Positions 51,365 through 62,535 of a stretch of DNA of 64,000 nucleotides are shown here, piece after piece; the first letter of the stretch is position 1, and every line of letters starts with the position of its first letter. The DNA comes from Inhella inkyongensis (GTDB lineage: Bacteria > Pseudomonadota > Gammaproteobacteria > Burkholderiales > Burkholderiaceae_C). The DNA is taken from the NCBI RefSeq assembly GCF_005952805.1, contig NZ_CP040709.1, positions 3,844,001 through 3,908,000 of the forward strand, read 5' to 3'. The notes below the pieces were generated by a model. That model was not told the DNA's origin. It was given only the letters and a program-made list of their open reading frames with translations, and made no database searches. Both the position numbers and the translations under genes were made by a program.

Positions 51365-53629
51365 TCAAGCACTCTGCGCCGCGCCCGCAGGGGCGGCAGC
51401 CAGATTCGTAAAGGTCAGGGAAACCACCGCGCCTTGCGGGCTGCGGCTGTCAGGGGAGGACGGCAACAAATTGCTCAATCGAATGCGGGCGCCATGCTCG
51501 TCGGCGATCTTTTTCACCACCGCCAAACCGAGGCCAGTGCCTTTGCTTTTGGTCGTTACATAGGGCTCGAAGGCGCGGGTCAACACCTGCTCGGCAAAGC
51601 CGGGGCCGTTGTCGACCAGCGACAGGCGCACTGCGCGCACCGAGCCATCGTCAGCGTGCAATTGTTTCGTACTTACAACAACCCGCCCATCGGGACGATC
51701 ACTCACTGCGTCCAGCCCGTTCTGGACGAGGTTGTGGATGACCTGGCGCAGCTGGGTGGCATCGCCCAACACCCAGGGCAGACGGGATTCGAGCTCGATC
51801 ACCAGCCGCAAGGACTCGGCCGCATCGGGATAAAGCCCGGTGACCTCGCTCACCAGACCGTTGAGATCCAGCGGCGCCAGTTGCGCCGCCGGCAGCCGGG
51901 CGTAGTCGCGGAACTCATTCACCAGCTGCTTCATGGCCTGCACCTGGTTGACGATGGTGGCCACGCTGCGGGTCAGCATGGCGCGGTCGCTGTCCTGCTC
52001 CAACTTGGCAGCCAGCTTGTGCTCCAGGCGTTCGGCCGAGAGCTGGATGGGGGTGAGCGGGTTCTTGATTTCATGGGCCAGGCGCCGCGCCACCTCGCCC
52101 CAGGCGGCGCTGCGCTGGGCGGACACCACTTCGCTGATGTCGTCAAACACCAGCAACCAATCGCCCCTGGGCAGCACGGCGCCGCGCAGCAACAAGGTGG
52201 CAGGCGGCGCCAGGGGCTCCAAGCTCAGCTCCACGGTGTGTTGCCAGTGTTCGCCCACGCCGGGCTCGTCCTCGACCAAGCCCTGGAAGCGCTGCCACAG
52301 GCCCTCGGCAAAGCCCTGCAACTCGGCGGGCAGGGCCTGCTGCAAGGGCAGCTCGTGCTTGAGGATCAGGCTGGCACTGGGGTTGCGCCGTAGCAGGCGG
52401 CGCTCGCGGTCAAACACGATGACGCCCGAGGTCAGGTTGTCGAGGATGGTCTGCAACTCGTCGCGCGCGGCGTCCACGGCCGCCACGCTGCGCTGCACCT
52501 CGTCGCGGGCGCTGCCCAATTGATCGGTCATGTCGGCAAAGGCACGTGTCAGGCCGCCCAGCTCATCGCGTGAACCCAGGGTGGGCTTGCGGGTCAGGTC
52601 GCCCGCCGCCACCTTGCGCATGCCGTCGGCCAGCAGCAACAGGGGCTTGGCCAGGTGGTTGCCGAGTTGAATGGCCAGCAGCAAGGCCACGAACACGGCC
52701 AGCACCAGCACCAGGGTCAGGGTGCCGAGGTACATGCGGCGCAGGCCATCGCGCTCCAGGCCGCGGCGCTGATACTCCAGATTCGCCGCCTGCACGGCCA
52801 GGGCATTGCGCACCAGGCTGATGGGCAGGGCACGCTGCACCATCAGGTAACGCTCCTTATCGGTCAGCGAAAGCGCCGTGCTGGGCAGCAGGGCCAGCGC
52901 CCGCACATGGGCCTGGCCGGCCAGGGCGGCACCCTCATCTTCCAAACCGCGCAGCTGCGCGGCGCTGCCATCGCGGGCGGCACGCCGCAGCAGGGCGGCA
53001 TCGATGCGCTCGCGCGCCAAGGTGGCGCTGGGGGCCGGCGCGGCACTGTCGAGCACCTCTTCAAGCACCGTGCCCTGGCTGCTGATCACCGCCACGCGCT
53101 CGGCACCCCACTGGGCGCGCAGGCGTTCCAGCGCCAGGGCCTGCACCCCGCCCTCGGTCAGGCGCTGGGCCCCCTGGCGGGCCTGCTCGGCCAGGGTTTC
53201 AGTCTGGGCGTCCAGCGTGGCGCGGCCCAGGTTCAGACCGGCTTCCAGCGCACTGGCCAGACGCACATCGAACAGGCTCTCGATGGAGCGGTTCACAAAG
53301 GAGTAGGACACCGCATAAATCAGCGCCCCTGGCCCCACCGCCACGACGGCAAACACGATGGCCAGCCGACTCAGCAGATGCGCACCAAATCGCCCGCTGC
53401 GCACCCGCAGGGCCAGGCGCAAGGCCGCGCCCAGGGCCACCAGGCCCAACAAACCGCCGACACCCATATTGACCCAGTACAACCAGGCCTGGTGGCGCTC
53501 AAAGAAACCGCTTGGGGTGGTGGCGCCGATGGACAGCAGATAGGCCAGCACCCCGCTGGCGGCCGCCACGGCCAGCAGGCTCAGGGTCCAGGCCCAGCGG
53601 CGCAGGCGGCTGCGATCGGACTCGTTCAC
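51365..53629 (-). CDS. NtrY-like membrane sensor histidine kinase
   Basis: 754 residues from GTG. Membrane helices are at about 14-34, 50-70 and 85-115 and before the HAMP region (~295-320). HAMP (LAKPLLLLADGMRKVAAGDLT), PAS (ILDNLTSGVIVFDRERRLLRRN), HisKA with His in EVARRLAHEIKNPLTP, and HATPase with VDNGPGF and GTGLGLAVV follow. This is the NtrY domain order. It pairs with the AAA-less regulator downstream; the signal may be nitrogen or redox status. Confidence 0.9.
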   Translation of the reverse strand: MNESDRSRLRRWAWTLSLLAVAAASGVLAYLLSIGATTPSGFFERHQAWLYWVNMGVGGLLGLVALGAALRLALRVRSGRFGAHLLSRLAIVFAVVAVGPGALIYAVSYSFVNRSIESLFDVRLASALEAGLNLGRATLDAQTETLAEQARQGAQRLTEGGVQALALERLRAQWGAERVAVISSQGTVLEEVLDSAAPAPSATLARERIDAALLRRAARDGSAAQLRGLEDEGAALAGQAHVRALALLPSTALSLTDKERYLMVQRALPISLVRNALAVQAANLEYQRRGLERDGLRRMYLGTLTLVLVLAVFVALLLAIQLGNHLAKPLLLLADGMRKVAAGDLTRKPTLGSRDELGGLTRAFADMTDQLGSARDEVQRSVAAVDAARDELQTILDNLTSGVIVFDRERRLLRRNPSASLILKHELPLQQALPAELQGFAEGLWQRFQGLVEDEPGVGEHWQHTVELSLEPLAPPATLLLRGAVLPRGDWLLVFDDISEVVSAQRSAAWGEVARRLAHEIKNPLTPIQLSAERLEHKLAAKLEQDSDRAMLTRSVATIVNQVQAMKQLVNEFRDYARLPAAQLAPLDLNGLVSEVTGLYPDAAESLRLVIELESRLPWVLGDATQLRQVIHNLVQNGLDAVSDRPDGRVVVSTKQLHADDGSVRAVRLSLVDNGPGFAEQVLTRAFEPYVTTKSKGTGLGLAVVKKIADEHGARIRLSNLLPSSPDSRSPQGAVVSLTFTNLAAAPAGAAQSA

Positions 53630-53708
53630 TGGAACACCCTCCGCTCACTGCGTGAGCACCTCCCCAGGGGCGGAACGCGCCCCCTTCGGAGCGGCCGTGC
53701 GGGAGCGC

Positions 53709-54263
53709 TCATGAGGCCAGGCCCAACTCCACCGGTGAAACGGGGCGATCCCGCTCCACCCCCCACTGCGCGGCGCCGCCCAGGCCGATCTGCAAGGGGC
53801 CAGGCAGCTGCCGGTTATCCAGATAGAGCTTGAAGCTCAATTCATAGGCTTGAGCGCGTTCAGGCTCCTCGCGCAGCTCCAGCAGCCAGGCGCTGGCCCG
53901 GCGCAGCCCCCCCAGGGCATCGGCCAAGCTGTCGAAGCTCTGATGCAGGCCGCCGGTCGAGAGCCGGTACTGCCGGGTGAGCGGCTGAAAGCTCAGGCGC
54001 CATTGGCGCTCCGAACGGGCCACCGTGGCATCGCGCCAGTACCAGCGCTTGCGCGCCACCCGGGCCTCGGCATTGAAATAGAGCGGCACGCCCTTGTGCA
54101 GGGCTTCGTCGGCCATCTTGGGCAGCTCCAGCCGGGCGCTATAGGCCAGGCGCAGGCCCTCATCGACGCGGGTGAGCTCCAACAGTTCCAGGCTGCTGCT
54201 GGGCTGAGCCGAAACAGGCAGGGCCAGCAGGGCCAGCAACAGGAAAAAGGCGCGCAGCAGCAA
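53709..54263 (-). CDS. DUF4390 protein
   Basis: 184 residues from TTG with an N-terminal signal peptide (LLRAFFLLLALLALPVSAQ). The rest (LARKRWYWRDA-like, RQYRLSTGGLHQSFDSLADAL) matches the DUF4390 family always found between rsmB and the ntrY-like kinase in betaproteobacteria. It is a small periplasmic or membrane-associated protein of unknown role, probably part of the kinase's sensing unit. Confidence 0.85.
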   Translation of the reverse strand: MLLRAFFLLLALLALPVSAQPSSSLELLELTRVDEGLRLAYSARLELPKMADEALHKGVPLYFNAEARVARKRWYWRDATVARSERQWRLSFQPLTRQYRLSTGGLHQSFDSLADALGGLRRASAWLLELREEPERAQAYELSFKLYLDNRQLPGPLQIGLGGAAQWGVERDRPVSPVELGLAS

Positions 54264-54289
54264 GGAGAGGCAGGGCTAGGGAAGCGGGG

Positions 54290-55606
54290 CTAGGACTCGC
54301 CCCGCAGCAGCAGGGCATAGAAAAAGCCGTCGGTCGGGACGGCCCAGGCATTCTCGGGCAGGCCCAGCAGGTGCCCGGTCTGCCCCGGGATATCCAGGCT
54401 TCGCGCCTGCGGCTGGCGTTGCAAAAACGCTGCGATCTGGTCGCGCCCCTCGGCGGCAAAAAGCGAACAGGTGGCGTAGAGCAAGCGGCCGCCCGGCTTG
54501 AGCAGGGGCCACAGCGCATCCAGCAGTTCGGACTGGGTGCGCACCAGCTGCGCAATATCGCTCTCGCGGCGCAGCCAGCGCACATCGGGGTGGCGGCGGT
54601 TGATGCCCGAGGCGGAACAAGGGGCGTCGAGCAGGATGGCGTCAAAGGGTTTGCCGTCCCACCAAGCCGGCACATCGCGGCCGTCAGCGGCCCGCACCTG
54701 GGCCTGCAGGTTCAGCCGCCCCAGGGTCTGTTCGACCTTGCGCAGGCGCTCGGGGGCAGCATCCAGGGCCAACAGGTCCAGATCAGCCGCCTCCAGCAAA
54801 TGCGCGGTCTTGCCTCCCGGCGCGGCGCAGGCATCCAGCACGCGCGCGCCAGCGGGCAGGGGCGGCAGGTGGCCGGCGCCATGGATCAGCAATGGGGCCG
54901 CCAACTGGGCGGCACCGTCCTGTACCGACACATCTCCCGCGCCAAAACCGGGCAGGCGCTGCACCGGGCAAGGCGGCTCCACCACCAAGCCGTTTGCCGC
55001 GCGCTCACCCAGTGGGCGCGCGGCCAGGCCGGCGTCCTGCAGGCGCGCCAGATAGTCCGCCGGGCTGCCCTGGCGGCCATTCACGCGCAGGGCCAGCGGC
55101 GGCGGCTGCTGAGCGGCTTGCAGCAGGTCCTGCCACTGCGTTGGCCAGTCCTTTTTCAAGCGCGCCACCCACCAGGCCGGGTGCTCCCAGCGCGCCTCGG
55201 GCTGCTGGGCGATCTGCGACAACAAGGCCTCCTGCTCACGCTGGAAGCGGCGCAACACGGCATTGACCACCGCCGCCTGCGCCGGCACCGCCTTCTTCAT
55301 CGCCTGCACCGCTTGATTGACCAGGGTGTGCGGTGCGTAGGCGGTGGCCCCCGGCAGCAACTGGGTCAGCGCCGCCCGCAGCAGGCCCTCGGTCAGCGGC
55401 TGGGGTGGGCGCGGCATGAGGGTCTTGATGAGCGCCCCGCAACGCCCCTGGGCCCGCACGGCGGCAAAGGCCAGGGCCTGAGTACCCGCGCGCAGGCCTT
55501 CCGGGCAGGCGTCGAGTGCGTCGGTCAGGCTGCGACCGGCACGCAGCGCGGCCAAGGCGCGGGCGGCTTCGAGCAGGAGTTGATGCAGGGGCGGGGCGGC
55601 ATTCAT
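54290..55606 (-). CDS. rsmB: 16S rRNA (cytosine(967)-C5)-methyltransferase RsmB
   Basis: 438 residues from MNAAPPLHQLLLEAAR. The N-terminal NusB-like domain (about 1-140) is followed by the SAM fold with DACAAPGGKTAHLLE, LDAPCSASGINRRHPDVRW and the catalytic Cys in YATCSLFAAEG. It methylates C967 of 16S rRNA during 30S assembly. It is divergent from folE across a 50-bp gap. Confidence 0.92.
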   Translation of the reverse strand: MNAAPPLHQLLLEAARALAALRAGRSLTDALDACPEGLRAGTQALAFAAVRAQGRCGALIKTLMPRPPQPLTEGLLRAALTQLLPGATAYAPHTLVNQAVQAMKKAVPAQAAVVNAVLRRFQREQEALLSQIAQQPEARWEHPAWWVARLKKDWPTQWQDLLQAAQQPPPLALRVNGRQGSPADYLARLQDAGLAARPLGERAANGLVVEPPCPVQRLPGFGAGDVSVQDGAAQLAAPLLIHGAGHLPPLPAGARVLDACAAPGGKTAHLLEAADLDLLALDAAPERLRKVEQTLGRLNLQAQVRAADGRDVPAWWDGKPFDAILLDAPCSASGINRRHPDVRWLRRESDIAQLVRTQSELLDALWPLLKPGGRLLYATCSLFAAEGRDQIAAFLQRQPQARSLDIPGQTGHLLGLPENAWAVPTDGFFYALLLRGES

Positions 55607-55656
55607 CCTGGCAGTGTAGGGAGCAGGGTTTTCGCGGCCCCGCCACAATCGCCCCC

Positions 55657-56364
55657 ATGAACAACCCTGCACAGCCGCTGAACGAATCGGCCCCGGTCAG
55701 CGAGCGCATCCGTTACCGCCTGGTGGCGGCCGGCTGCCGCCACCACGCCAACGACAACATCGCCGACTTCATCGAGCCCGGTGAACTCGACCTGCTGCAG
55801 GCCGAGGTGCAATCCAAATTGCAAGAAGTGCTGCGGGCCCTGGTGATCGACACCGACAGCGACCACAACACCCAGGACACCGCCAAGCGCGTGGCCAAGA
55901 TGTTTGTGCGCGAGGTCTTTGCCGGGCGCTACAAAGCAGCGCCTGATGTCACCGAGTTCCCCAATGTGGAGCGGCTGAACGAGCTGATGATCGTCGGCCC
56001 CATCAAGGTGCGCAGCGCCTGTTCGCACCACCTCTGCCCCATCCTCGGTCGGGTCTGGATCGGTCTGCTGCCCAACGAGCACTCCAACCTGATCGGCCTC
56101 TCCAAATACGTGCGCCTGACCGACTGGATCATGAGCCGCCCGCAAATCCAGGAAGAGGCCGTGACCCTGCTGGCCAACGAGTTGCAGGAACGCGTACAGC
56201 CCGATGGTCTGGGCATCGTGATGGAGGCCGACCACTTCTGCATGCACTGGCGTGGCGTGAAGGACAGCGAGTCCCGCATGGTCAACAGCGTGATGCGCGG
56301 TGCCTTCCTGAAGGACCCCAATCTGCGCCGTGAGTTCCTCTCCCTGCTGCCCAAGAAGGATTGA
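55657..56364 (+). CDS. folE: GTP cyclohydrolase I
   Basis: 235 residues. Zinc ligands are in RSACSHHLCPILG and HFCMHWRGVKD, and the GTP-site stretch is NLIGLSKYVRLTDW with QERVQPDGLGI. It makes dihydroneopterin triphosphate, the first step of folate and biopterin synthesis. The sequence is of the longer variant clade with CMHWRG. The BLUF gene starts 3 bp after its stop, so they form a two-gene unit. Confidence 0.93.
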   Translation: MNNPAQPLNESAPVSERIRYRLVAAGCRHHANDNIADFIEPGELDLLQAEVQSKLQEVLRALVIDTDSDHNTQDTAKRVAKMFVREVFAGRYKAAPDVTEFPNVERLNELMIVGPIKVRSACSHHLCPILGRVWIGLLPNEHSNLIGLSKYVRLTDWIMSRPQIQEEAVTLLANELQERVQPDGLGIVMEADHFCMHWRGVKDSESRMVNSVMRGAFLKDPNLRREFLSLLPKKD

Positions 56365-56367
56365 TTC

Positions 56368-56784
56368 ATGCTCGTTCGCCTGATCTATGCCAGCCGCACC
56401 GAGGCCAACGAGGCCCAACTGGCCGACATCCTGCGCCGCAGCCGTGCACACAACACCCAGGCCGGCCTGACCGGCCTGCTCTGCCACAGCGATGGCTGGT
56501 TCGTGCAGGTGCTGGAAGGCGGGCGCAGCGCGGTCAACGCGCTCTACAACAGCATCGTGCGCGACCCGCGGCACCGCGAAGTCACCCTGCTGTCCTATGG
56601 CGAAATCGGAGAACGCCGCTTTGCCGGTTGGGCCATGGGCCAGGTGCAACTGGCGCGCCTGAACCCAGCCCTGGTGCTGAAGTACGCGCCCACCACCCGG
56701 CTGGACCCCTTTGAGCTGAGTGGCACGGCACTCGAAGCGCTGTTCGAGGAACTGATCAGCACCGGCGCGATTGCTTGCAGCTGA
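56368..56784 (+). CDS. BLUF-domain blue-light photoreceptor
   Basis: 138 residues, essentially a single BLUF domain with a short C-terminal extension. Flavin-contact residues are in place: Tyr7 (LIYASR), Asn29 (RAHNTQAGLTGLL), Gln47 (WFVQVLEG), and a Trp in FAGWAMG. Short BLUF proteins act by protein-protein contact. Its start is 3 bp after folE, implying joint translation. Confidence 0.92.
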   Translation: MLVRLIYASRTEANEAQLADILRRSRAHNTQAGLTGLLCHSDGWFVQVLEGGRSAVNALYNSIVRDPRHREVTLLSYGEIGERRFAGWAMGQVQLARLNPALVLKYAPTTRLDPFELSGTALEALFEELISTGAIACS

Positions 56785-56807
56785 TTGGGCTGCAGTCAGG
56801 CCCGCCG

Positions 56808-57041
56808 TTAACGATTTCGCGGGTGCGCACCCGCCAGGCCCTCGCTGCCGCGCTTGTAGTTCCCCGTGATGCGGGCCAAGAGCTGCTGCGCAGCCTGCAG
56901 CTCGGCGTCAGCCAGTTCTTCCCACAAGGCCGCCGCCTTGGCGCCGCGCAAGGTGCTGGCCAGGCGCCCGTGGTGGAACACCTGCAGCGCCCCGTCTTTG
57001 GCGCGCCGCCACGTAAAGCCCTCGGCCACCTTCTCGCTCAA
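56808..57041 (-). CDS. Small hypothetical protein (77 aa) in the queC operon
   Basis: The TTG start overlaps the LemA-like stop (TTGA). [36 protein letters not shown] is compact with a basic C-terminus (NYKRGSEGLAGAHPRNR). It looks like a conserved small soluble protein; family unknown. Third gene of queC-lemA-like-this. Confidence 0.65.
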   Translation of the reverse strand: MSEKVAEGFTWRRAKDGALQVFHHGRLASTLRGAKAAALWEELADAELQAAQQLLARITGNYKRGSEGLAGAHPRNR

Positions 57042-57574
57042 AACTTCCCCGCATCGTGCAGATCGAACACCCCACACAGCAAGCGAGTGGGCAGTTCGTC
57101 GATGGCTTGGTTGAAGAGTTCCACCCGCTGATTGAAGAGCTGGCGACCGAAGTCGCGCTGCTGCCCCGCCTGCTTCAAGGCGGCCAGCAGCGCCGGCCAA
57201 CCGGCGTCCTCGTCATTGCCGGCATGGTGTTCCAGCAAGGCCCGCGCGCGCTGCAAGGCGGCCGCGTGCAGGGCATGCGTGACCGCCAGTTGCGCCATGG
57301 GGTCGGCCGCGTGCGGTCGGCTGCCAGCGGCCTGCACGGCAGCCCCGAGGTCAGTGCTGTGTTGACGCAGGGCCTCAAAGGCCGAGGACTCGGCCGGCAA
57401 CCAGCGCGGCCCCGCCTCGGCCAGCGCCAACCCTTGGCGGCTGAGTTCTTGCAACGGAGCCTCCAGTTGCGCCCAGGCGGATGCAATGGCGCTGCGCAGG
57501 CGCATCAGCCGGCTGTATGCGCCCAGGCCCCACAGCAGCAACACGCCCAGCAACAGGCCCAAGGCCCAGCTCAT
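57038..57574 (-). CDS. LemA-like membrane-anchored protein
   Basis: 178 residues. One N-terminal membrane helix ([20 protein letters not shown]) is followed by [21 protein letters not shown], the LemA-type start (N-terminal anchor then long helices), and ends with [23 protein letters not shown], a LemA-family feature. Function of LemA proteins is uncertain. It overlaps queC by ATGA. Confidence 0.75.
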   Translation of the reverse strand: MSWALGLLLGVLLLWGLGAYSRLMRLRSAIASAWAQLEAPLQELSRQGLALAEAGPRWLPAESSAFEALRQHSTDLGAAVQAAGSRPHAADPMAQLAVTHALHAAALQRARALLEHHAGNDEDAGWPALLAALKQAGQQRDFGRQLFNQRVELFNQAIDELPTRLLCGVFDLHDAGKF

Positions 57575-58284
57575 GGGGCAGCCCGGTACTGCGCGTAACC
57601 GGTGGCGCGCAGTTCACAGGCCGGGCAATGCCCGCAGCCATGGCCCCAGGGGTGGCGCTGACCGCGCTCGCCCAGGTAACAGGTGTGGGTGTGCTCGGCA
57701 ATCAACTCCACCAGCGCGGCACCGCCCAATTGCTCGGACAGGGTCCAGGTCTGGGCCTTGGTCAGGAACATCAGCGGGGTCTCAACCGTCATGGGGCTGT
57801 CCAAGCCCAGGGACAAAGCCACCTGCAGGGCCTTGAGCGTGTTGTCGCGGCAGTCGGGGTAGCCGGAGTAGTCGGTCTCGCACATGCCACCCACCAGCAC
57901 GGTGGCGCTGCGGCGGTAGGCCAGGGTTGCCGCCAGGCCCAGGAAGAGCAGATTGCGCCCCGGCACAAAGGTATTGGGCAAACCATTGGCCTGCAGCTCG
58001 ATGGCACGCTCATCCGTCAAGGCGCAATCGCTGATCTGCGCCAGCAGGCCCAGGTCCAGCAAATGGTCATCCCCTAAACGCGGCGCCCAGTGCGGGAACT
58101 GCTGGCGCAGTTGTTCGCGCACGGTCAGCCGGCAGTCCAGCTCGATGCGGTGGCGCTGGCGGTAGTCAAAGCCCAGGGTCTCGACGCGCGCGAAGCGGCT
58201 CAGGGCCCAGGCCAGGCAGACGGTGGAGTCTTGCCCACCGGAGAACAGCACCAGGGCGGTGCGAGGATCGGTCTTTCCAGTCAT
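57571..58284 (-). CDS. queC: 7-cyano-7-deazaguanine synthase QueC
   Basis: 237 residues. The PP-loop [16 protein letters not shown] and the C-terminal zinc cluster ([22 protein letters not shown]) are intact. It converts 7-carboxy-7-deazaguanine to preQ0 in queuosine tRNA modification, using ATP and ammonia. First gene of a three-gene overlapping unit. I see no preQ1 riboswitch in the 60-bp gap before it. Confidence 0.95.
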   Translation of the reverse strand: MTGKTDPRTALVLFSGGQDSTVCLAWALSRFARVETLGFDYRQRHRIELDCRLTVREQLRQQFPHWAPRLGDDHLLDLGLLAQISDCALTDERAIELQANGLPNTFVPGRNLLFLGLAATLAYRRSATVLVGGMCETDYSGYPDCRDNTLKALQVALSLGLDSPMTVETPLMFLTKAQTWTLSEQLGGAALVELIAEHTHTCYLGERGQRHPWGHGCGHCPACELRATGYAQYRAAP

Positions 58285-58343
58285 CGCGCCAGTGTGCCAG
58301 CCCGTTGGGGTGGTCCGCCTTCGGCTTACCGGGAGATTCCTCG

Positions 58344-59915
58344 ATGCGCATTGCCCCCACCCTCGCCGGCCTGTTGCTGGCCGCCCCCTGCCTGGCACAG
58401 AGCAACAGCCGCCTGACCCAGGCCCTGGTCTACCCCGGCGGCGCCGAACTCACGCGCGTGGCCCCGGTGGCGGCGGGCGCGCGCGAGTTGGTGTTCAGCT
58501 GCCTACCGGCGCGCTTTGAGCCGGACTCGCTGCGCGCCAGCGGCAGCGCCGGCATCCGCGTGGGTGATCTGCGCGTCGAGACGCTGGCGCGCGAACAGGT
58601 GCCCGAGTGCAGCGGCAACGAAGCGCTGGAAGCGCGCATCCGCACGCTGGAGGAGCAACGCGGCGGCCTGCTCGCGGAGCGCGGCGCGCTGGACCTGGTG
58701 CTGAACTACTTGCGCGGCATCGGTCAGGGCGAGGGCAAGGCCGCCGCCGGCCCCAACGCCCAGGCCGCCGAGGCCCTGCGCCGCCAGGGCGCCGAGGCCC
58801 TGAAGGGCCAGGCCATGCTGCAGCGGCGTGTCGAGCAGCTGGAGCGCGAGCTCAAGCCCCTGCAGGCCCAGCGCGAACGCGAGCGCGCCCGCGTGCCGCA
58901 ATGGCAGAGGGTGACGGTGCGCCTGGCTGCCGCCCAAGACGGCCAGCTCACGCTGCGCTACCAAACTCGCTTTGCCGGCTGGAGCCCGCAATACCAAGCC
59001 GACCTGAACAGCGAAAAAGCGCTGGTCGCCTTCGAGCGCCGCGCCGAAGTCAAGCAGGCCACCGGCGAGGCCTGGGACGGAGTCCAACTCACGCTCAGCA
59101 CCCGCCAACCGCAGCGCCAGATGGGACCCGGCGAGCCCCAGCCCTGGTGGCTGAACAAAGCTGAGCCCGTAATGACGATGGCTGAACGGGCCATGCCCAA
59201 GATGGCCCTGGCCGCACCGGCGTCGGATCTGCAAAGGGTGGCCGTGACCGGCAGTCGGATCGCCGAAGAAAACTTTGCGGCTGATGTGATCGAGACCGAC
59301 ATCGATGCCCAGTTCAAGGTTCCCGGCGCCGTCAGCCTGTCGGCCGATAGTGAGGCGCGCAGCTTTGTGCTGGAGCAGCTGAGCTGGCCGGTGCAGCTCA
59401 TCGCCCAGGTGCAGCCGCAACAGCTGCCTCAGGCCTTCACCATGGCCACGCTCAAACGCCCCGAGGGCTTCTTCCCGCCCGGCCCCCTGCAGTTGCTGCG
59501 CGATGGCCAGTTCATCGGCCGTGACCAGTTTGCCCCAGGTGAGGAGAGCGAGCAGCGCCTGTTCTTTGGCCCCGAGGACCGTATTCGCGTGCGCGTCGAG
59601 CCCGAGCAGCGCGAAGGCAGCCAAGCCGGTTTCATAGGCAGCCGGCGCGTGGCCACGCTCAAGCGCGCCTGGGTGCTGGAGAACACCAGCGCCAAGGCCC
59701 TGGCTGTGCAGATGGTGGAGGCCGCGCCCTTCGCCCAGCACCAGGACATCGAGGTGCAGGCCCGCTTCGAACCCGCCCCGGCGGAGAAACGCTGGCGCGA
59801 GCTCGATGGCGTGACCGTCTGGCGCACAAATCTAGCCCCCAAGCAGAGCCAGCGCTTCAGCGGCGATTACCGGCTGAGCGCTCCCAAGGACATGGCGGTG
59901 GCCGGCTGGCCCTGA
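58344..59915 (+). CDS. DUF4139/DUF4140 (MuiA-like) exported protein
   Basis: 523 residues with signal peptide [19 protein letters not shown]. The N-terminal DUF4140 part ([33 protein letters not shown]) is followed by a coiled coil (about 90-185) and the DUF4139 beta domain ([39 protein letters not shown]). Family members are called mucoidy inhibitor A; their function is unclear. A segment reading [16 protein letters not shown] in the middle is like the N-terminal motif of TonB-dependent receptors, an odd insertion. Confidence 0.85.
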   Translation: MRIAPTLAGLLLAAPCLAQSNSRLTQALVYPGGAELTRVAPVAAGARELVFSCLPARFEPDSLRASGSAGIRVGDLRVETLAREQVPECSGNEALEARIRTLEEQRGGLLAERGALDLVLNYLRGIGQGEGKAAAGPNAQAAEALRRQGAEALKGQAMLQRRVEQLERELKPLQAQRERERARVPQWQRVTVRLAAAQDGQLTLRYQTRFAGWSPQYQADLNSEKALVAFERRAEVKQATGEAWDGVQLTLSTRQPQRQMGPGEPQPWWLNKAEPVMTMAERAMPKMALAAPASDLQRVAVTGSRIAEENFAADVIETDIDAQFKVPGAVSLSADSEARSFVLEQLSWPVQLIAQVQPQQLPQAFTMATLKRPEGFFPPGPLQLLRDGQFIGRDQFAPGEESEQRLFFGPEDRIRVRVEPEQREGSQAGFIGSRRVATLKRAWVLENTSAKALAVQMVEAAPFAQHQDIEVQARFEPAPAEKRWRELDGVTVWRTNLAPKQSQRFSGDYRLSAPKDMAVAGWP

Positions 59916-59947
59916 CGCTCCAGCGAGGCGGAGACAATCCGCCCCCC

Positions 59948-61815
<1,868 letters not shown>

Positions 61816-61825
<10 letters not shown>

Positions 61826-62535
61826 CGGGCGTACAAGGCCTGGAGGCTGCCATCACGGCGTGCCACATCGATGGCTTGATTGAGTTCAGCCAGACTGACC
61901 GCGGCCTTGGGCCCCAACGCGCATTGGGTCAAGAGACTGCTGACCGGCAGTCGAGGGTGCAGCTTCAAGGCCGGCTGCGTCTGCGCCAGCACATGGCTGA
62001 GCAATCGCCCCTCGACCACCGCATGGTCCAGGCGGCCAGCCGCCAACTTGCGCAAATTGGCCAGGGCATTGGGCGCGTCATCGCGCAAGAACTCCGCCTC
62101 CAGGGCGCGCTCCAACTCCACATAAACAAAACCCAGCACCGTGCCGATGCGCTGGCCGCGCAGATCCTGCAGCCGACGCGGGGCCGGCACTTCGGCGCGC
62201 GTCACCAACACATCCTGCTGTCGGAAAAAGGCTTGGCTCCACTGCAAGGGGCCTGGTAACCAAGCGGGGAGATAGGTGCAAACGAAGTCCGCGTCGCCGC
62301 GTTCCAGAGCCTCAAGCACGCGTTTGCGCGGCACTGCGATGTAGCGCAGCTCATGCCCCATGCGCTGCGCCAGCACCCGGCCCAACGCATGGTTCATGCC
62401 GCCTACCACTTGGTTGTCTTGCACCAGGGCCATGGGCATTTCGGTGGCGCTGTCGATGGCCATCACCAGGGGCCGAGGCTGGGCATGCGCCAGCCCAAGG
62501 CCAAAAAGCAGCCCCGCAAGCAGGACCGCCCTCAA
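61816..62535 (-). CDS. Periplasmic solute-binding protein (SBP_bac_3-like)
   Basis: 239 residues from TTG, overlapping the preceding gene's stop (TTGA). A signal peptide ([17 protein letters not shown]) and the amino-acid-binding fold elements ([53 protein letters not shown]) are visible. No transporter genes are near, so it probably serves as a sensor partner for the coupled GGDEF-EAL protein. Confidence 0.8.

Noticed and set aside
52655..55660. Long plus-strand frames opposite the NtrY-like and RsmB genes
   Set aside because: Antisense to genes with full catalytic motifs; Gln/Gly/Arg-biased composition.
58285..58343. preQ1 riboswitch between queC and the DUF4139 gene
   Set aside because: The 60-bp gap shows no recognisable aptamer stem or A-rich tail.
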